Position numbers and translations under genes: made by a program. A stretch of DNA of 64,000 bases, taken from assembly GCA_030867875.1 (NCBI GenBank), contig JAOWCC010001501.1:27486792-27550791 (forward strand), read 5' to 3'. This document shows positions 10,416 through 22,600 of this stretch, piece after piece (position 1 is the first letter of the stretch; each line of letters opens with the position of its first letter). Source of the DNA: Actinernus sp. WN-2022 (taxonomy: Eukaryota; Cnidaria; Anthozoa; Actiniaria; Actinernidae). The notes below the pieces were generated by a model. The model was not told where the DNA came from. It made no database searches and was given only the letters and a program-made list of their open reading frames with translations.

Positions 10416-13400
10416 TTATACACTGATTATTACGTCATCACCGATAAGAAAGAAAGCGGCCCAGTCCCTTGGTTTGCTGTATTTCTCTCTCATTTCCTTC
10501 ATGGCTTGCTGCAGGCTTGTACTAGCACTCTTTCCACTCTTCAAATGCGAGTAAAAGCTCAACATGAAGTCCATGGTAGCATGGTCCTCAATAGCCCACA
10601 ATGATGCTACGACAGAGCGGGCTCCTGCGGCAAGAAACGCTCGGCTTATCCCAACTACTCCTTCTGCCTTGATCTCACCACGACCGCTGTGACAGCAGCT
10701 CAGGACAACCAGCTGCGATCGAATACCAATTGCTTGTACCTCCCTCATTGTCAAGATGTAGTCCTCTTCTTCCGGAATACTTCTTGTTGATGTTGAAGCA
10801 CACGGGGCCAGTGCAATCTCTCCTTCTGTATTTCCGTGTGCTGCAATGTGTATGACAGCCACGCCCTTCTGTAGTGTTTTCTTGATCGCCTCTTTTGTTG
10901 CTTGGGGTCCTAACAATGGTGGCACGCCCAGTAACTCGCTAACCTTCTTAGCCTCCTCTTCTGCGCATGGCAGAGATGGAAACTTTCTTGTGTAACCTCT
11001 AAACATTACTTCTCCAACTTTAGGATTTCCAACAACCAGTGCGCCTGTCCTGCTGTGATAATCTGCTTGGCATTCTTGCAAAGCCCTTAATGTTGTTAAT
11101 GAGGGAACAAGCCTAATGCGCTTAGTTTCCGAGAGAAATAATCCTGTTTTGGGATCTTGTAGGGCTGCAAATGGCACCGTGTACAGAGATCCATCTGGAA
11201 TTATGATAACCTCGTCCTTCGTAAAGCTGTGTTGTATAGGAGCCACTAATCGGTCAAATAATTTCTTGAGTGGATATGTATGCTGCTCCTTTCTGAATAT
11301 ACATCTTATGCGAGGTTTAGAGTTATATTTGTTACTCTGTTCTTCTTTCATGGTCTCGCTTCTTTCACCTGAGGACAACGACGATTGCTCCCCAATACCC
11401 TTCCCGTCATTATTAGCATGCGAACTTTCAGGTACCTCCAGTGATCTGTCCTCGCATTTCAATCCTCTGACATTCAATTTACCATAGGCTGCAGCCACGA
11501 GTTTGTCTATGGTAGATTCAGATCCTGTGATCAGATTCATCGCCTTAAACATCAATGGGATTTGAGGTGTTAAAGTCCAAACAGCCACATCTATGCCCAT
11601 AAGTGTAAAAAAGAGGATCATGGAAAAATAACCACTCGACAATATCATCTCAACATCGGAATACTTCAGTGAATCACCCCTTGAGGCATTTTCCGGAGTA
11701 ATATTATATTTTGACATCAAAATATCGCCCAAGGCACGGGCTCGTCCACGCTCACACACAAGAAGAGCTTCTTCTATTTGGTGGGTCTCAATCAGTACAT
11801 GTGTCAAATATTTGAACACATAAATAAAGGTGTCAAAAATGGAGATCTTAAATTGGTCTTGCTCCTGTAAATTATCAAACAACCACTCCCAACATCGCAA
11901 ACTCGCCTTCAAAAACCTCTCCGATGTTAGTATGGTACCGTGGTAGCTTTCGATTTCATTTGTCTTCTTGTAGTATCGACTTAATATCAAATAGCAGATT
12001 CCCAAGTTTCCATATGCTACCCCCTCGCCTTGTCTGTCAGATATCTCTTTGGCGATGTTGAGATGCTTTTCATGATACTGAATGGCCTCGTGGTATTTGC
12101 CTAATGACTTACAGACGTTTCCCAAGTTTCCATATGCTACCCCCTCGCCGGACCTGTCAGATATCTCTTTGGCGATGTTGAGATGCTTTTCATGATACTG
12201 AATGGCCTCGTGGTATTTGCCTAATAACTGATAGACGTTTCCGAAGTTTGCATATGCTCGCCCCTCGCCGGACCTGTCAGATATCTCTTTGGCGATGTTG
12301 AGATCCTTTTCATAATACTGAATGGCCTCGTGGTATTTGCCTAATGACAGATAGGCGCTTCCGAAGCTTGAATATGCTCGCCCCTCGCCGGACCTGTCAG
12401 ATATCTCTTTGGCGATGTTGAGATACTTTTCATGATACTGAATGGCCTCGTGGTATTTACCTAATGAGTGATAGGCGACTCCCAAGTTTGCATATGTTCC
12501 CCCCTCACCGGACCTGTCAGATATCTCTTTGGCGATGTTGAGATGCTTTTCATAATACTGAATGGCCTCGTAGTATTTACCTAATGACCTATAGGCGATT
12601 CCCAAGTTTCCATATGCCACCGCCTCGCCGGACCTGTCAGATATCTCTTTGGCGATGTTGAGATTATTTTCATGATACTGAATGGCCTCGTGGTATTTGC
12701 CTAATGAGTGATAGGCGATTCCCAAGTTTCCATATGCTACTCCCTCGCCTTGTCTATCAGATATCTCTTTGGTGATGTTGAGATCCTTTTCATGATACTG
12801 AATGGCCTCGTGGTATTTGCCTAATGACTGATAGGCGTTTCCGAAGTTTCCATATGCTCGCCCCTCGCCGGACCTGTCGGATATCTCTTTGGCGATGTTG
12901 AGATGCTTTTCATGATACTGAATGGCCTCGTGGTATTTATCTAATGACTGATAGGCGATTCCCAAGTTTCCATATGCTCCCCCCTCGCCGGACCTGTCAG
13001 ATATCTCTTTGGCGATGTTGAGATGCTTTTCATGATACTGAATGGCCTCGTGGTATTTATCTAATGACTGATAGGCGTTTCCCAAGTTTCCATATGCAGC
13101 CCCCTCGCCGTGTCTGTCAGATATCTCTTTGGCGATGTTGAGATGCTTTTCATGATACTGAATGGCCTCGTAGTATTTATCTAAAGACTGATAGGCGATT
13201 CCCAAGTTTCCATATGCTACCCCCTCGCCGTGTCTGACAGATATCTCTTTGGCGATGTTGAGATGCTTTTCATGATACTGAATGGCCTCGTAGTATTTAT
13301 CTAATGACTGATAGGCGTTTCCCAAGTTTCCATATGCAACCCCCTCGCCGTGTCTGTCAGATATCTCTTTGGCGATGTTGAGATGCTTTTCATGATACTG

Positions 13401-14351
13401 AATGGCCTCGTAGTATTTATCTAAAGACTGATAGGCGATTCCCAAGTTTCCATATGCTCCCCCCTCGCCGGACCTGTCAGATATCTCTTTGGCGATGTTG
13501 AGATGCTTTTCATGATACTGAATGGCCTCGTGGTATTTACCTAATGACGCATAGGCGATTCCCAAGTTTCCATATGCTACCCCCTCGCCTTGTCTGTCAG
13601 ATATCTCTTTGGTGATGTTGAGATCCTTTTCATGATACTGAATGGCCTCGTGGTATTTGCCTAATGACTGATAGGCGTTTCCGAAGTTTCCATATGCTCG
13701 CCCCTCGCCGGACCTGTCAGATATCTCTTTGGCGATGTTGAGATGCTTTTCATGATACTGAATGGCCTCGTGGTATTTGCCTAATAACTGATAGACGTTT
13801 CCGAAGTTTGCATATGCTCGCCCCTCGCCGGACCTGTCAGATATCTCTTTGGCGATGTTGAGATGCTTTTCATGATACTGAATGGCCTCGTGGTATTTAC
13901 CTAAAAACTGATAGGCGATTCCCAAGTTTCCATATGCTACCCCCTCGCCGTGTCTGTCAGATATCTCTTTGGCGATGTTGAGATACTTTTCATGATACTG
14001 AATGGCCTCGTGGTATTTGCCTAATGACTGATAGGCGTTTCCGAAGTTTCCATATGCTCGCCCCTCGCCGGACCTGTCAGATATCTCTTTGGCGATGTTG
14101 AGATGCTTTTCATGATACTGAATGGCCTTGTGGTATTTTCTTAATAACAGATGGGCGTTTCCCAAGTTTCCATATGCTCGCCCCTCGCCGGACCTGTCAG
14201 ATATTTCTTTGGCGATGTTGAGATGCTTTTCATGATACTGAATGGCCTCAGATATTGAATCATACTCGTTTACCAGGGATACATAGGCCATTGCTTTTCC
14301 TTTATTCTTTCCTGTGTTGGCGCTTTCCAAGATACGGCAAGAGTTTGCCAT
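10416..14351 (-). CDS. TPR-CHAT protein (tetratricopeptide repeats plus caspase-like CHAT domain)
   Basis: The open frame encodes about 1311 residues from the first in-frame ATG (14349-14351). It remains open upstream to a stop at 14460-14462, and a TTACCAG acceptor-like sequence there suggests a possible 5' exon. Residues ~34-789 are 19 TPRs of 40 residues, the LGN/Rapsyn-like length and not the canonical 34. A linker (~790-1011) with an [15 protein letters not shown] segment leads to a CHAT domain (~1012-1311). CHAT domains belong to the caspase/separase-like (clan CD) peptidases. The expected His (AAHG, His1172) and Cys (LSCCHSG, Cys1220) are both present, so activity is plausible. No signal peptide or clear membrane segment is seen. 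Cnidarians, especially corals, carry many such genes, often annotated as TPR protein 28-like. Substrate and pathway are unknown; the TPRs probably bind a partner that controls the protease-like domain. Confidence 0.93.
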   Translation of the reverse strand: MANSCRILESANTGKNKGKAMAYVSLVNEYDSISEAIQYHEKHLNIAKEISDRSGEGRAYGNLGNAHLLLRKYHKAIQYHEKHLNIAKEISDRSGEGRAYGNFGNAYQSLGKYHEAIQYHEKYLNIAKEISDRHGEGVAYGNLGIAYQFLGKYHEAIQYHEKHLNIAKEISDRSGEGRAYANFGNVYQLLGKYHEAIQYHEKHLNIAKEISDRSGEGRAYGNFGNAYQSLGKYHEAIQYHEKDLNITKEISDRQGEGVAYGNLGIAYASLGKYHEAIQYHEKHLNIAKEISDRSGEGGAYGNLGIAYQSLDKYYEAIQYHEKHLNIAKEISDRHGEGVAYGNLGNAYQSLDKYYEAIQYHEKHLNIAKEISVRHGEGVAYGNLGIAYQSLDKYYEAIQYHEKHLNIAKEISDRHGEGAAYGNLGNAYQSLDKYHEAIQYHEKHLNIAKEISDRSGEGGAYGNLGIAYQSLDKYHEAIQYHEKHLNIAKEISDRSGEGRAYGNFGNAYQSLGKYHEAIQYHEKDLNITKEISDRQGEGVAYGNLGIAYHSLGKYHEAIQYHENNLNIAKEISDRSGEAVAYGNLGIAYRSLGKYYEAIQYYEKHLNIAKEISDRSGEGGTYANLGVAYHSLGKYHEAIQYHEKYLNIAKEISDRSGEGRAYSSFGSAYLSLGKYHEAIQYYEKDLNIAKEISDRSGEGRAYANFGNVYQLLGKYHEAIQYHEKHLNIAKEISDRSGEGVAYGNLGNVCKSLGKYHEAIQYHEKHLNIAKEISDRQGEGVAYGNLGICYLILSRYYKKTNEIESYHGTILTSERFLKASLRCWEWLFDNLQEQDQFKISIFDTFIYVFKYLTHVLIETHQIEEALLVCERGRARALGDILMSKYNITPENASRGDSLKYSDVEMILSSGYFSMILFFTLMGIDVAVWTLTPQIPLMFKAMNLITGSESTIDKLVAAAYGKLNVRGLKCEDRSLEVPESSHANNDGKGIGEQSSLSSGERSETMKEEQSNKYNSKPRIRCIFRKEQHTYPLKKLFDRLVAPIQHSFTKDEVIIIPDGSLYTVPFAALQDPKTGLFLSETKRIRLVPSLTTLRALQECQADYHSRTGALVVGNPKVGEVMFRGYTRKFPSLPCAEEEAKKVSELLGVPPLLGPQATKEAIKKTLQKGVAVIHIAAHGNTEGEIALAPCASTSTRSIPEEEDYILTMREVQAIGIRSQLVVLSCCHSGRGEIKAEGVVGISRAFLAAGARSVVASLWAIEDHATMDFMLSFYSHLKSGKSASTSLQQAMKEMREKYSKPRDWAAFFLIGDDVIISV
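11985..14250 (-). repeat. Homogenised 120-bp coding array (19 TPR units)
   Basis: Nineteen units of exactly 120 bp run without indels inside the TPR-CHAT frame, with boundaries near 12001, 12121 and so on to 14161. Units differ at a few positions only. The 120 bp at 12181-12300 and at 13741-13860 are identical. Units at about 12721-12900 and 13561-13740 differ at about three positions. This higher-order pattern points to block duplication or gene conversion within the array. Confidence 0.95.
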
Positions 14352-15009
14352 CTTAATGTTGTGTTGTTCTGTTAAGGGTAGGAAGTATCTATTAATATGT
14401 TTCTCATGTCGCTTGCATGAGTCTTTTAGCAGTGGCAATGTACTGGTAATAACGTTAATTCATCTGCAATGGATTTGATTTTTTACGTTAAACATTTGTC
14501 AGATTCTATGGTTAAGATTTTAAATTCTAATTTACCTTTGATTTTTGTTAAAATATCATATAGTTCTGATCTTTAAAAAAACGTTCCCTTCGATCATTAT
14601 TATTAACATCTCCTCATTAAGCTGAGGCAAAATGGTTTGCAAATTGGTTTCTTGTGCCAAAAATATAGATTGAATAAGACGGCAGTGATTCTTTAATACT
14701 AGAGTTCGATAATTGGACTGATATTTTGAAAGTTTGAGTAATTTTTGCGTTATTCGTTACCAGCTCCTTAGTTTATTCTGAAGGCGGTTTGCGGGCTTAA
14801 TTTATGATGCGAACAACTTTGAATGGAAACAATGCCGTGAATACTTTAGTTTGAGTAGAGTATTCTTCGTTTAAAAACACTTAAGTATTACTGATAGTTT
14901 GAGAGCTAGTTTTCGAGGTGAATCCAAGTGAGGGAGGAATTTTATGCAGCATCGATCTTCGAAGGACAGAAGTGTTCGAGAGAAAAAAGTACTGTGTTCT
15001 TTAGGGAAA
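14352..15009. other. 5' flank of the TPR-CHAT gene
   Basis: This should hold the promoter or an upstream intron of the minus-strand gene. I see no TATA box at a convincing distance and no coding exon. The part nearest 15000 begins to resemble the duplicated block described in the next entries. Confidence 0.4.
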
Positions 15010-15734
15010 GATATTGAACTTGATATATTTTTCTAAAATTAAAAATTAAATGATTGTTAAATGTGATGAGCTTACAACAGTGTGTTCAGAAAACAATTAC
15101 TTCAGCTTGATATCAAGTTTACCGTTGATTACTGTATGAATTGGGGCAGTGATCACATCCGCAGCCATCTTGGATTTCTACTCAAAAATCTTTTAGTAGA
15201 TTTTCAGCAAATAAAAACTTGAGATATCCCTTTTACTTGCATGCTTGTAAAATATCAGAGCAACTAAACCCCAATTCACCGGCAATTTTTATATTCTTCA
15301 TGCAACCCGCTTTGTCCCAGTATAGCAGTGCCACATATCTTTCAATTCTGAGATTTTCTACCTAATTAATGTTTCTATTCATCTTTCAAATCGATTATAT
15401 TTTTATTTCATAAATGCTATGCGTTTCATGCAATTTCGTTTTTCGTTTTCGCTTGAAATTTAACGTGGAATTCCCTCTTCAGTCAAAGAATGTCCGGGGG
15501 TCGGGGGATATATATATATACTCTTCTAAATAATCTGTATTGGTATGTACTGTTTTAGTCTGAAATAGGCAAGAAAGTCCTTCTTCTGGTCCGAAATAGT
15601 ATCGTTTGGTTATTCAACTTAAGAGTAAATTTACAAACAGAATAAACCAAAGGGAAAAATAGGTTCCAGAATTTGGGGGTCAAGTCTGAACTTAAGGGTA
15701 TGAAAATCACAAAGTTTGGTCTGAAATAAGGTCA
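15010..15734. repeat. Older, diverged partial copy of the duplicated block
   Basis: Sequence from about 15010 to 15734 aligns by eye with about 30740-31290 and, in part, with 17600-18070. Shared landmarks include GCAGCCATCTTGGATTTC, TAGATTTTCAGCAA, CCGCTTTGTCCCAGTATAG and GGTCTGAAATAAGGTCAG. It is clearly more diverged than the two main copies are from each other, so it reflects an earlier duplication. It lies directly upstream of the TPR-CHAT gene. Confidence 0.75.
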
Positions 15735-17059
15735 GGGTTTTGAAATCCCGCTGGCACGTCCCTATCTAGTAAATGTCCTGCCTAAAAATAACGTTGGCCA
15801 GTTTTCAAGGCCCTAGGGTATTTGTTAAAGCCTACAGAACGATGTGAAAAATCACATTTTTAATGTAGGAGTGTGATCATTACTAAAACTGTAAAATAAT
15901 TGCACAGCGAAACATGGCCTCTTTCTATATATAAAGTCATAAACCTGCAAAATTGTTATAACATTTTAGTAATCAAACACCTAATTAACATCCTATCCTA
16001 TGCCAAACAATTAATAATGCTGCTATTTGTTGTGGGCGTATAACCAATTCGCTTTCATATTGGGTTTAACATGGGTCTCTCTCTTCTACCTCTAATATAT
16101 TTTTAACATTGTATCTCGCTCCTAGTAGATGTACAACAACTCAACCCTTATACCAACACATGTACAATGTATATACCTTAATTTGGAGTAATCTGGAGAA
16201 ACTCTTTTAAAGTATCAAACCCTTTGCGTCCTATATCGCATTGGAACTCGCATTCCCTGATTGTGTTCGGAGCTGTGATAGCTGATCATGACTTCCTTCC
16301 TTTTTCTTTCATTTATCATAGAATTATAAATACTGGCAAATCATAATGTTTGCTCGTGAGCAAGCTTTTACTGTTATTGCTGAAAAGCCTGGCTTCATTT
16401 TCTCTTAACTATTACAGTTTTCCACGAAAGCCTTCTGTTGGCAGAGAAAGAGCTAGAAAGCAACATTGACCCCACCTGCCCCAAGTCTCTATTTTGAATT
16501 AGCAAATACGGCTCATATCAGAAGTTTCTAAAACAAGCCTCAATATTCATCATCTCTACACTTTTTTTTCCAACTATTCTTCTTCCTTTTTTTCTTTAAA
16601 GACTCAGCAAAAACTGTTCACATTAAAAAAATGGTCTTGTTGTCAGTCGGCTACTGATCAAGTTTCGTGTTATCGCTCGTGTCTGTAACTATGTATAGGG
16701 CGCTTGCGAAAGTTATAATGAAAATATATTTACAAAAAGTAATAGCAAACAAAATGATAAAAAAGAGGAAAAATGAAATGTATTTATATTTCAATGAAGA
16801 AATATTTACTACATGTATGTACTGGTTCTATTTCTTGTTAACCACTTGCTAGAATATAGATATTGGCCTATAATTATATACTGAAGAGTTCTGGTCCGTC
16901 AGCCTTGAAAATTAATTGGTATAACTTGAGCAATCTTGAGTTTTTAAGCGAAAACTCGACATGATAGTATCAATTAAGTTGATAAATAAATGTGCAATAA
17001 CGGATCCGACATAACGGATCATAACATAACCGCTCTTATGACATTTCGGAGCTCTGCAG

Positions 17060-17480
17060 CATGGAAAGCTGATAATGAAGTTCTTTCTTTCGCTTCCATT
17101 GGTAGTCACTGGCAAAACAAAGCGGATACAGTAACGGAAGTTGTACATGTATTTATAAAGTTTCGGAGCTCGACATAGCTGATAATGAATTCCTTTATTT
17201 CGCTTCTCTTTCTAGATCGATCAGTCACTGGTAAAACAAAGAGTGTGCTGTAACGGGAAGTTTCACATATAAAGTTTCGGAGCTAGCTCGGCATAGCTGA
17301 TAATGAATTTCTTTCTTTCGTTTCCATTTGGAGTCACTTGTAAATCAAAGAGGGTGATGTAACGGGAAGTTTATTTATAAAGTTTCGGAGCTAGCTCGGC
17401 ATAGCTGATAATGAATTTCTTTCTTTCGCTTCCATTTGAATTCACTGGCAAAACAAAGAGTGTGCTGTAACGGGATGTTT
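17060..17480. repeat. ~115-bp tandem repeat, four units
   Basis: The motif CTGATAATGAA recurs at about 17069, 17179, 17298 and 17407. Each copy is followed by CTTTCTTTCGCTTCCATTTG, a CAAAACAAAG stretch and TAACGGGAAGTTT. The equivalent site in copy 2 (about 30430-30610) has only two units, so copy number changed after the duplication. Confidence 0.85.
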
Positions 17481-17696
17481 CACTACAAATTCTGTAAAGC
17501 CAGTTATTGCTGTGGTAGTGCTGTTTGAAATTAAGGAACGCCGTTACAGAAGATGGATTTAGTTTTTGAGAAAGTTTTCCAACGTTTGTTTTGATCCCGC
17601 GGCGGATAAAATGATTAAAAAAAAACTATTGTTAAGTGTGATATTTTCCGAAGGTGCCTCAGAAAACAATCAATTCATCCAACCGAAAAACGCTTG

Positions 17697-17872
17697 AATG
17701 AATGAATGAATAAACCTTTATTTAAGCAGGGTAGACCCTTCAGTTACAAAATGTGACTGCTATTAATAGGAGCCCTGACAATTAAATTATAACAATTAAA
17801 CTATTAATAACTATTGTAACTATTATTTAAAACTATTTACAGATATAATTGATCGACATAGAAAACGAGGCC
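17697..17872 (-). mobile_element. LINE 3'-end fragment with (ATTC)n tail
   Basis: A GAATGAATGAATGAATAAA run at the left edge reads on the minus strand as a short-repeat LINE tail after an AATAAA. The segment replaces about 260 bp that are present at the equivalent place in copy 2 (about 30840-31100). Too little remains to name the clade. Confidence 0.6.
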
Positions 17873-18328
17873 TCCTCATTACTCAATTTTTGTCTTCATC
17901 ATTCAAATCGATTATATATTTATTTCATTCATTTGATAAATGCTATGCGTTTCATGCGATACCGTTTTTGTTTTCGTTTGAAATGTGATATGGAATTCCT
18001 TCGTCAGACAAAACATGTAAATTACACATTTTGGTCTGAAATAAGGTCAGAGTATTTGAAATCCTGACCGCAAACTCCTATCCAAATGGGCGGCCTATTA
18101 CCCCACCGCGCCTCCCCCCCCCCCCCCCCCCCCCCGCCCTATTTTTGGGTGTAAAATTGAATTATTTTCTTATTTTGGTTTATTCGAGGTATTGCCGTTT
18201 TGATAAACAGGCATGAAATTATCATTTGTTTTCCCTGTTTATGTAACTTTCGGTGTTTCATTAATAAACGTGCGATGACCAACGTTAAAATAAGTTGGCC
18301 AGTTTTCAAGGTAATGTAGGGTAGGCCC

Positions 18329-18644
18329 TTCCCTGCTAGCAGAGGTCTCTCTCTGTCTTGGTAAAATGGAAGGCGAGGGAGAGACCTCTGCCGATATCCG
18401 ACGCTCTCTGTCGCGCATGCGTGAAGTTTCCTTGGCAACAAGTGATGTGATCTCACGTGTACTTATGAGCGCACGAAACAACTGTAACAAATAACTGACG
18501 CGTACAGCTATTTCCGGTAAAACGTGTTTTCGAAACTGGTTTGACTCGTCCATGAATGTGGACGGCAAGTGTCGGATGTCGGCAGAGGTCTCTCCCTCGC
18601 CTTCCATTTTACCAAGACGGAGAGAGACCTCTGCTAGCAGGGAA
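18329..18644. mobile_element. 316-bp MITE with 9-bp target-site duplication
   Basis: The ends are inverted over about 65 bp (TTCCCTGCTAGCAGAGGTCT and its complement). The 9 bp GGTAGGCCC flank both sides (18320-18328 and 18645-18653). Copy 2 of the segmental duplication has a single GGTAGGCCC at 31857-31865 and no element, which is the empty site. A 9-bp duplication with long TIRs suggests a Mutator-like non-autonomous element. Confidence 0.93.
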
Positions 18645-18919
18645 GGTAGGCCCTTAAATGGATTTTAGTTTTGAAATTAATGCTTTGATATTTTTCCTGT
18701 CCTATAGGGTATTTGAGATAATTAAAGCCTACAAATGTGCGAAGAAGGTGGTAAACTTTGGAAATCACACCAAGCCATACCTTGTACTGATCCTGAGAAC
18801 TTTTTCAAAGTATCAGGCTTTATCTTTGCAAGCTTAAAATCAAGAAGAGAATGATCAAAACCCTTCAGAGTGTTTTCTTGACCTTATTATATAAACTGTA
18901 GTCATTGTAGTATAATAGA

Positions 18920-19083
18920 GCTCTCCTCCGCAGAGGCTAAAGTGTATTTGGTTGCGCGGTGAATGAGTTTTCTCCCTTCCCGACACCGATCGCGCGCCCC
19001 ATTTCCCTTCCAACTTCCGCGCGCACCACGCGCAACCAAATAAAGATAAAAAAAACATAACATAAGCCGCTGCGGAGGAGAGG
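18920..19083. mobile_element. Small TIR element (CTCTCCTCCGCAGAGGCT ends)
   Basis: CTCTCCTCCGCAGAGGCT-like ends lie in inverse orientation at about 18920-18937 and 19064-19083, with a second inner inverted pair containing GGTTGCGCG. The element is present at the same place in copy 2 (about 32487-32630), so it predates the duplication. Confidence 0.7.
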
Positions 19084-19679
19084 TATAATAGGGTGTTTTA
19101 CCAGTTCCTGTTATTGAACATGACGTCATCTCTCTCGGGGGTCGGATTGAAATGGTGCTATATTTGTAATGTATAACCAATTCGCTTTCATATTGAGTCT
19201 AACATGGGCCGGTCTATCTTCTGTCGCTACTATTTTTAACATTGTCTCGCTCCTAGTAAATATAAAACAGTTCACGTCCTACGTATATACACTGTAAAAA
19301 TTGACTGGTTGGAATAACCAATTTAAATGGTTATAACCATTTCGTATAGACCCTATGCATAAGTCCTGGTGACTTGCATGTCAACGAGGCTGGTAGGTCC
19401 TCTGGATATAGCATAGCAAATTAACGGCATTATTTCACTGAACATTCGTTCAGTGCATTCACACATCTCCCTGGGCGCTTCAATTTCGACATTCCAGAGG
19501 ACCTACCAGCCTCGTTGACGTGCACGTCACCAGGACTTTTTTATTTTTTTATTTTTATTTATTTTTTATGAAAAAGTATTGTAACAATTAGTTTCACTTA
19601 CATACATTACATATATTACAATAAACAAAACAAAAATACAAATTTTCTTTTCTAAAGTTATGTTTTTTTTTACTCCAGT

Positions 19680-22600
19680 TTAATGAGGAGCATAACTTAC
19701 AAAACGCTCAGTTAAATCATCCCATTTGGCTAAATGTAGGGGTAATTTACCTTGACTAATGGCGATTTTTCTTTCAATTTGTTCATAGTACTTAAGTGAG
19801 ACAAGAAACCGTTGTAAGTTTGGAGGTTTGTTTGAGTCCCTTGACTTATATAACAGTAGTTTGTATAGTAATAAAATGAAATTTACTAGATTAGCTCGGT
19901 GGAATGTATCTTCGACTCCTAACAAAATATGTTCTGGGTCCAATGGGGGTAGATTTAACTGGGCATTGCATAACAACCAGTTACGGATTTCGAAATAAAA
20001 GTTCTTGGATTCTATACAGTGAATAAAAAGATGGTCTATAGTTTCATAGGCCATTTGGCAGTAGGAGCACCTTGGAGATTCAATCAACTTAAACCTAAAC
20101 AGATCTCTGTTTACAAATAAGATATTGTTCAAAACTTTATATTGAAATGTTCGAAGGTATGTATCAATAGACGTATTTCGTATTCTATTGTAAACTATTT
20201 TCCAGTCGATTGAGGTACCTATTCTACGTTCAATGTTCGGTTGTGAGGTTGGAGGTTTAAACTTTCTATTTATGAAAAACCAATAAATTTGTTTTTATGT
20301 TAATTTTGATAATAATATGATTTTATCTCCAAGATGTAGTTTTAGGGCGCACTTGTGCATTTGGGCATTACATGTATCGTTGGTATCGTCGGTAGTCCGA
20401 CCTCTATGCAAAACAACTTTCGATTCCATTCAGTAGGAACTGAATGGATAAGACTCTTCCAATGTAAAAAATTACCTTCTTTGATCCCCTTTTTTCTGAT
20501 TTGACCCCAGTTACACAAGTACTTGTTATGGCTAATGTCTCTTACTTTCAAATTTTTTTTTTGCGGTATAGGACCTAAACTGTTTGGTGTCTATACCTTT
20601 TATATATTTGTTATTCCATAGGGGTTGGTTTAGTATGACCTCAATATTTGTGCCAGTATCACAGTGGCTAATATCTGCCCAATTTTCCAAAATGTGTTTA
20701 TAAAATTTAGGAAGTGAGTCTGGAATAATAGATTTATCAAAATTGCTACCAATATATTTTATACCCCCAATCTCCCTTAAGTAAATATTTGGTATTATTT
20801 TCCAGTCTTTTTCCTCTGGATCTAACAATTTTTTTGCCCAAATGCTCAAATGCGCCTTAATTTTGATATCAAAGGCCAGCGCCCTGAGGCCACCGTCACC
20901 ATAATCACCAATAAGGGTTTCGTGTTTAATTTTGGGTTTCTTTCCATTCCAAATGAACTTATTGATTTCATTTTGTACACATTTAATATACGTGTCCGGA
21001 ACATAAACTTTAGAGCAGACATACTCTAGCTTGGAAATCGCCAGCGATTTAATTATCTGGATTTTGCCGTAAAGGGTGCGATTACGTAATCCCCATATAG
21101 ACAAAACAGTTCTGAAGTTTTCCAGAGGTCTATCAAGATTGTTATTTTGTCTATATTTCTCATTATAAGAAAAATAGACCCCAAGAATCCTCAATCCCTT
21201 AGTGTTAAAGTCGATCCATTTAAGTTTATGCCGGTTTTCCGAATTTTCACTGCCATAACCATCCAATTTCCGATTTGCTATAATTAATTTTTAGAGAAGA
21301 AAAGGCATAAAAGGTTTCGAGCGTATTGATAACCTTATCCAAACTATTTAAATCTCTCAGTACAAAAGTCGCGTCATCAGCGAAAATTTCGACTTTCTTT
21401 TCATAGCCCCCGAGATTAATACCTTTAATTTCCTCGTTAGAACGTATTAAAGTGGCCATTATCTCAATCACTAAAATAAATAAGTACGGGCTAATTGGAT
21501 CACCTTGTTTAGAGCCCCGTCCTACTTTAAAATACTGGGCTGCTACGCCATTGTTGAGAACACAACTGTAACTATCATTTAGGATCACACGTATCCATGT
21601 AATGAAATTTGGCCCAAACCCAAATTTACATAGGGTAGCAAAAACGAAATTATGTTCAATACTATCGAAGGCTTATTCAAAGTCCGCAGCTAACAATAGT
21701 GATTTTATTTTCTTGTCCCGAACATAGTACATGAGATCTTCTATAAACCTGATTGGCTATTCGATATTCCGGCCCTTAACAAAAGCAGCTTGATCGTTGT
21801 TTATAATGTAGGGAAGAATGTCAGTCATTCTATTGCTCAACACTTTACTGCATATTTTGGCGTCAACGTTAATCAAACTTATCGGCCTCCAGTTTTTTAA
21901 GAATCTCACGTCTTTTTCTGGCTTTTCAATTAATGTTATTATTGCCTGTTTTTGTGATGTGGTTAAAGCTCCTTTGTCAAAACAGTCGTTTAGACACTTG
22001 ACCATATCTTGACCCAGCAAATCCCAAAATGCAGTATAAATGTTTTTCGATAATCCGTCGTTGCCGGGAGTTTTTGATGCCCCAAGTTGTTTTAGACTTT
22101 CATAGCATTCGTTTATTGTAAGTAAATCTTCGCACTTGGTCTGTTGTTCTTCACTTAGTTTCGGGGTATTGATATTAGATAAAAAGGTTAAGCATTGTTC
22201 TTCAGTTTTGATTTTTTTTGGGGAGTAGAGATGACCGAAAAACCGCTGAATGTAGTCAAGCACTTGTTTGGGTTCAGTAATAGCGGTCTCCGGATCCTCT
22301 TCAACTATTAGTTTCTTTACGTGTGTTTTGGCCTTATTTATTTTCTCAAGTGATAAAAAATACTTATTGTTTTTTTCTCCATATTGATACCAAGTCGATC
22401 TGGAACGAATAATTATGCCCTCAGTGATATAATCACTGAAAACGTCTAACTCTTTTTTTCAGCGTGTCGTGTTTAGAAGCCAACTGTTCGTCCTCCTCCC
22501 AATCAACGGTCATCTCTATAAGTTCAAGTTCTCTCTCAATGCGACTATGTCGTGATCTAAACTGTTTTGCCTTATCTTTTGAAAACCGGATAGTGGACTT

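Noticed and set aside
11116..11487. Plus-strand open frame of 123 codons
   Set aside because: It lies entirely within the TPR-CHAT coding sequence on the other strand and has no recognisable domain.
11985..14250. 120-bp periodic array as a non-coding satellite
   Set aside because: The minus frame is open throughout, the 40-residue unit is a clear TPR, and it continues into a CHAT domain.
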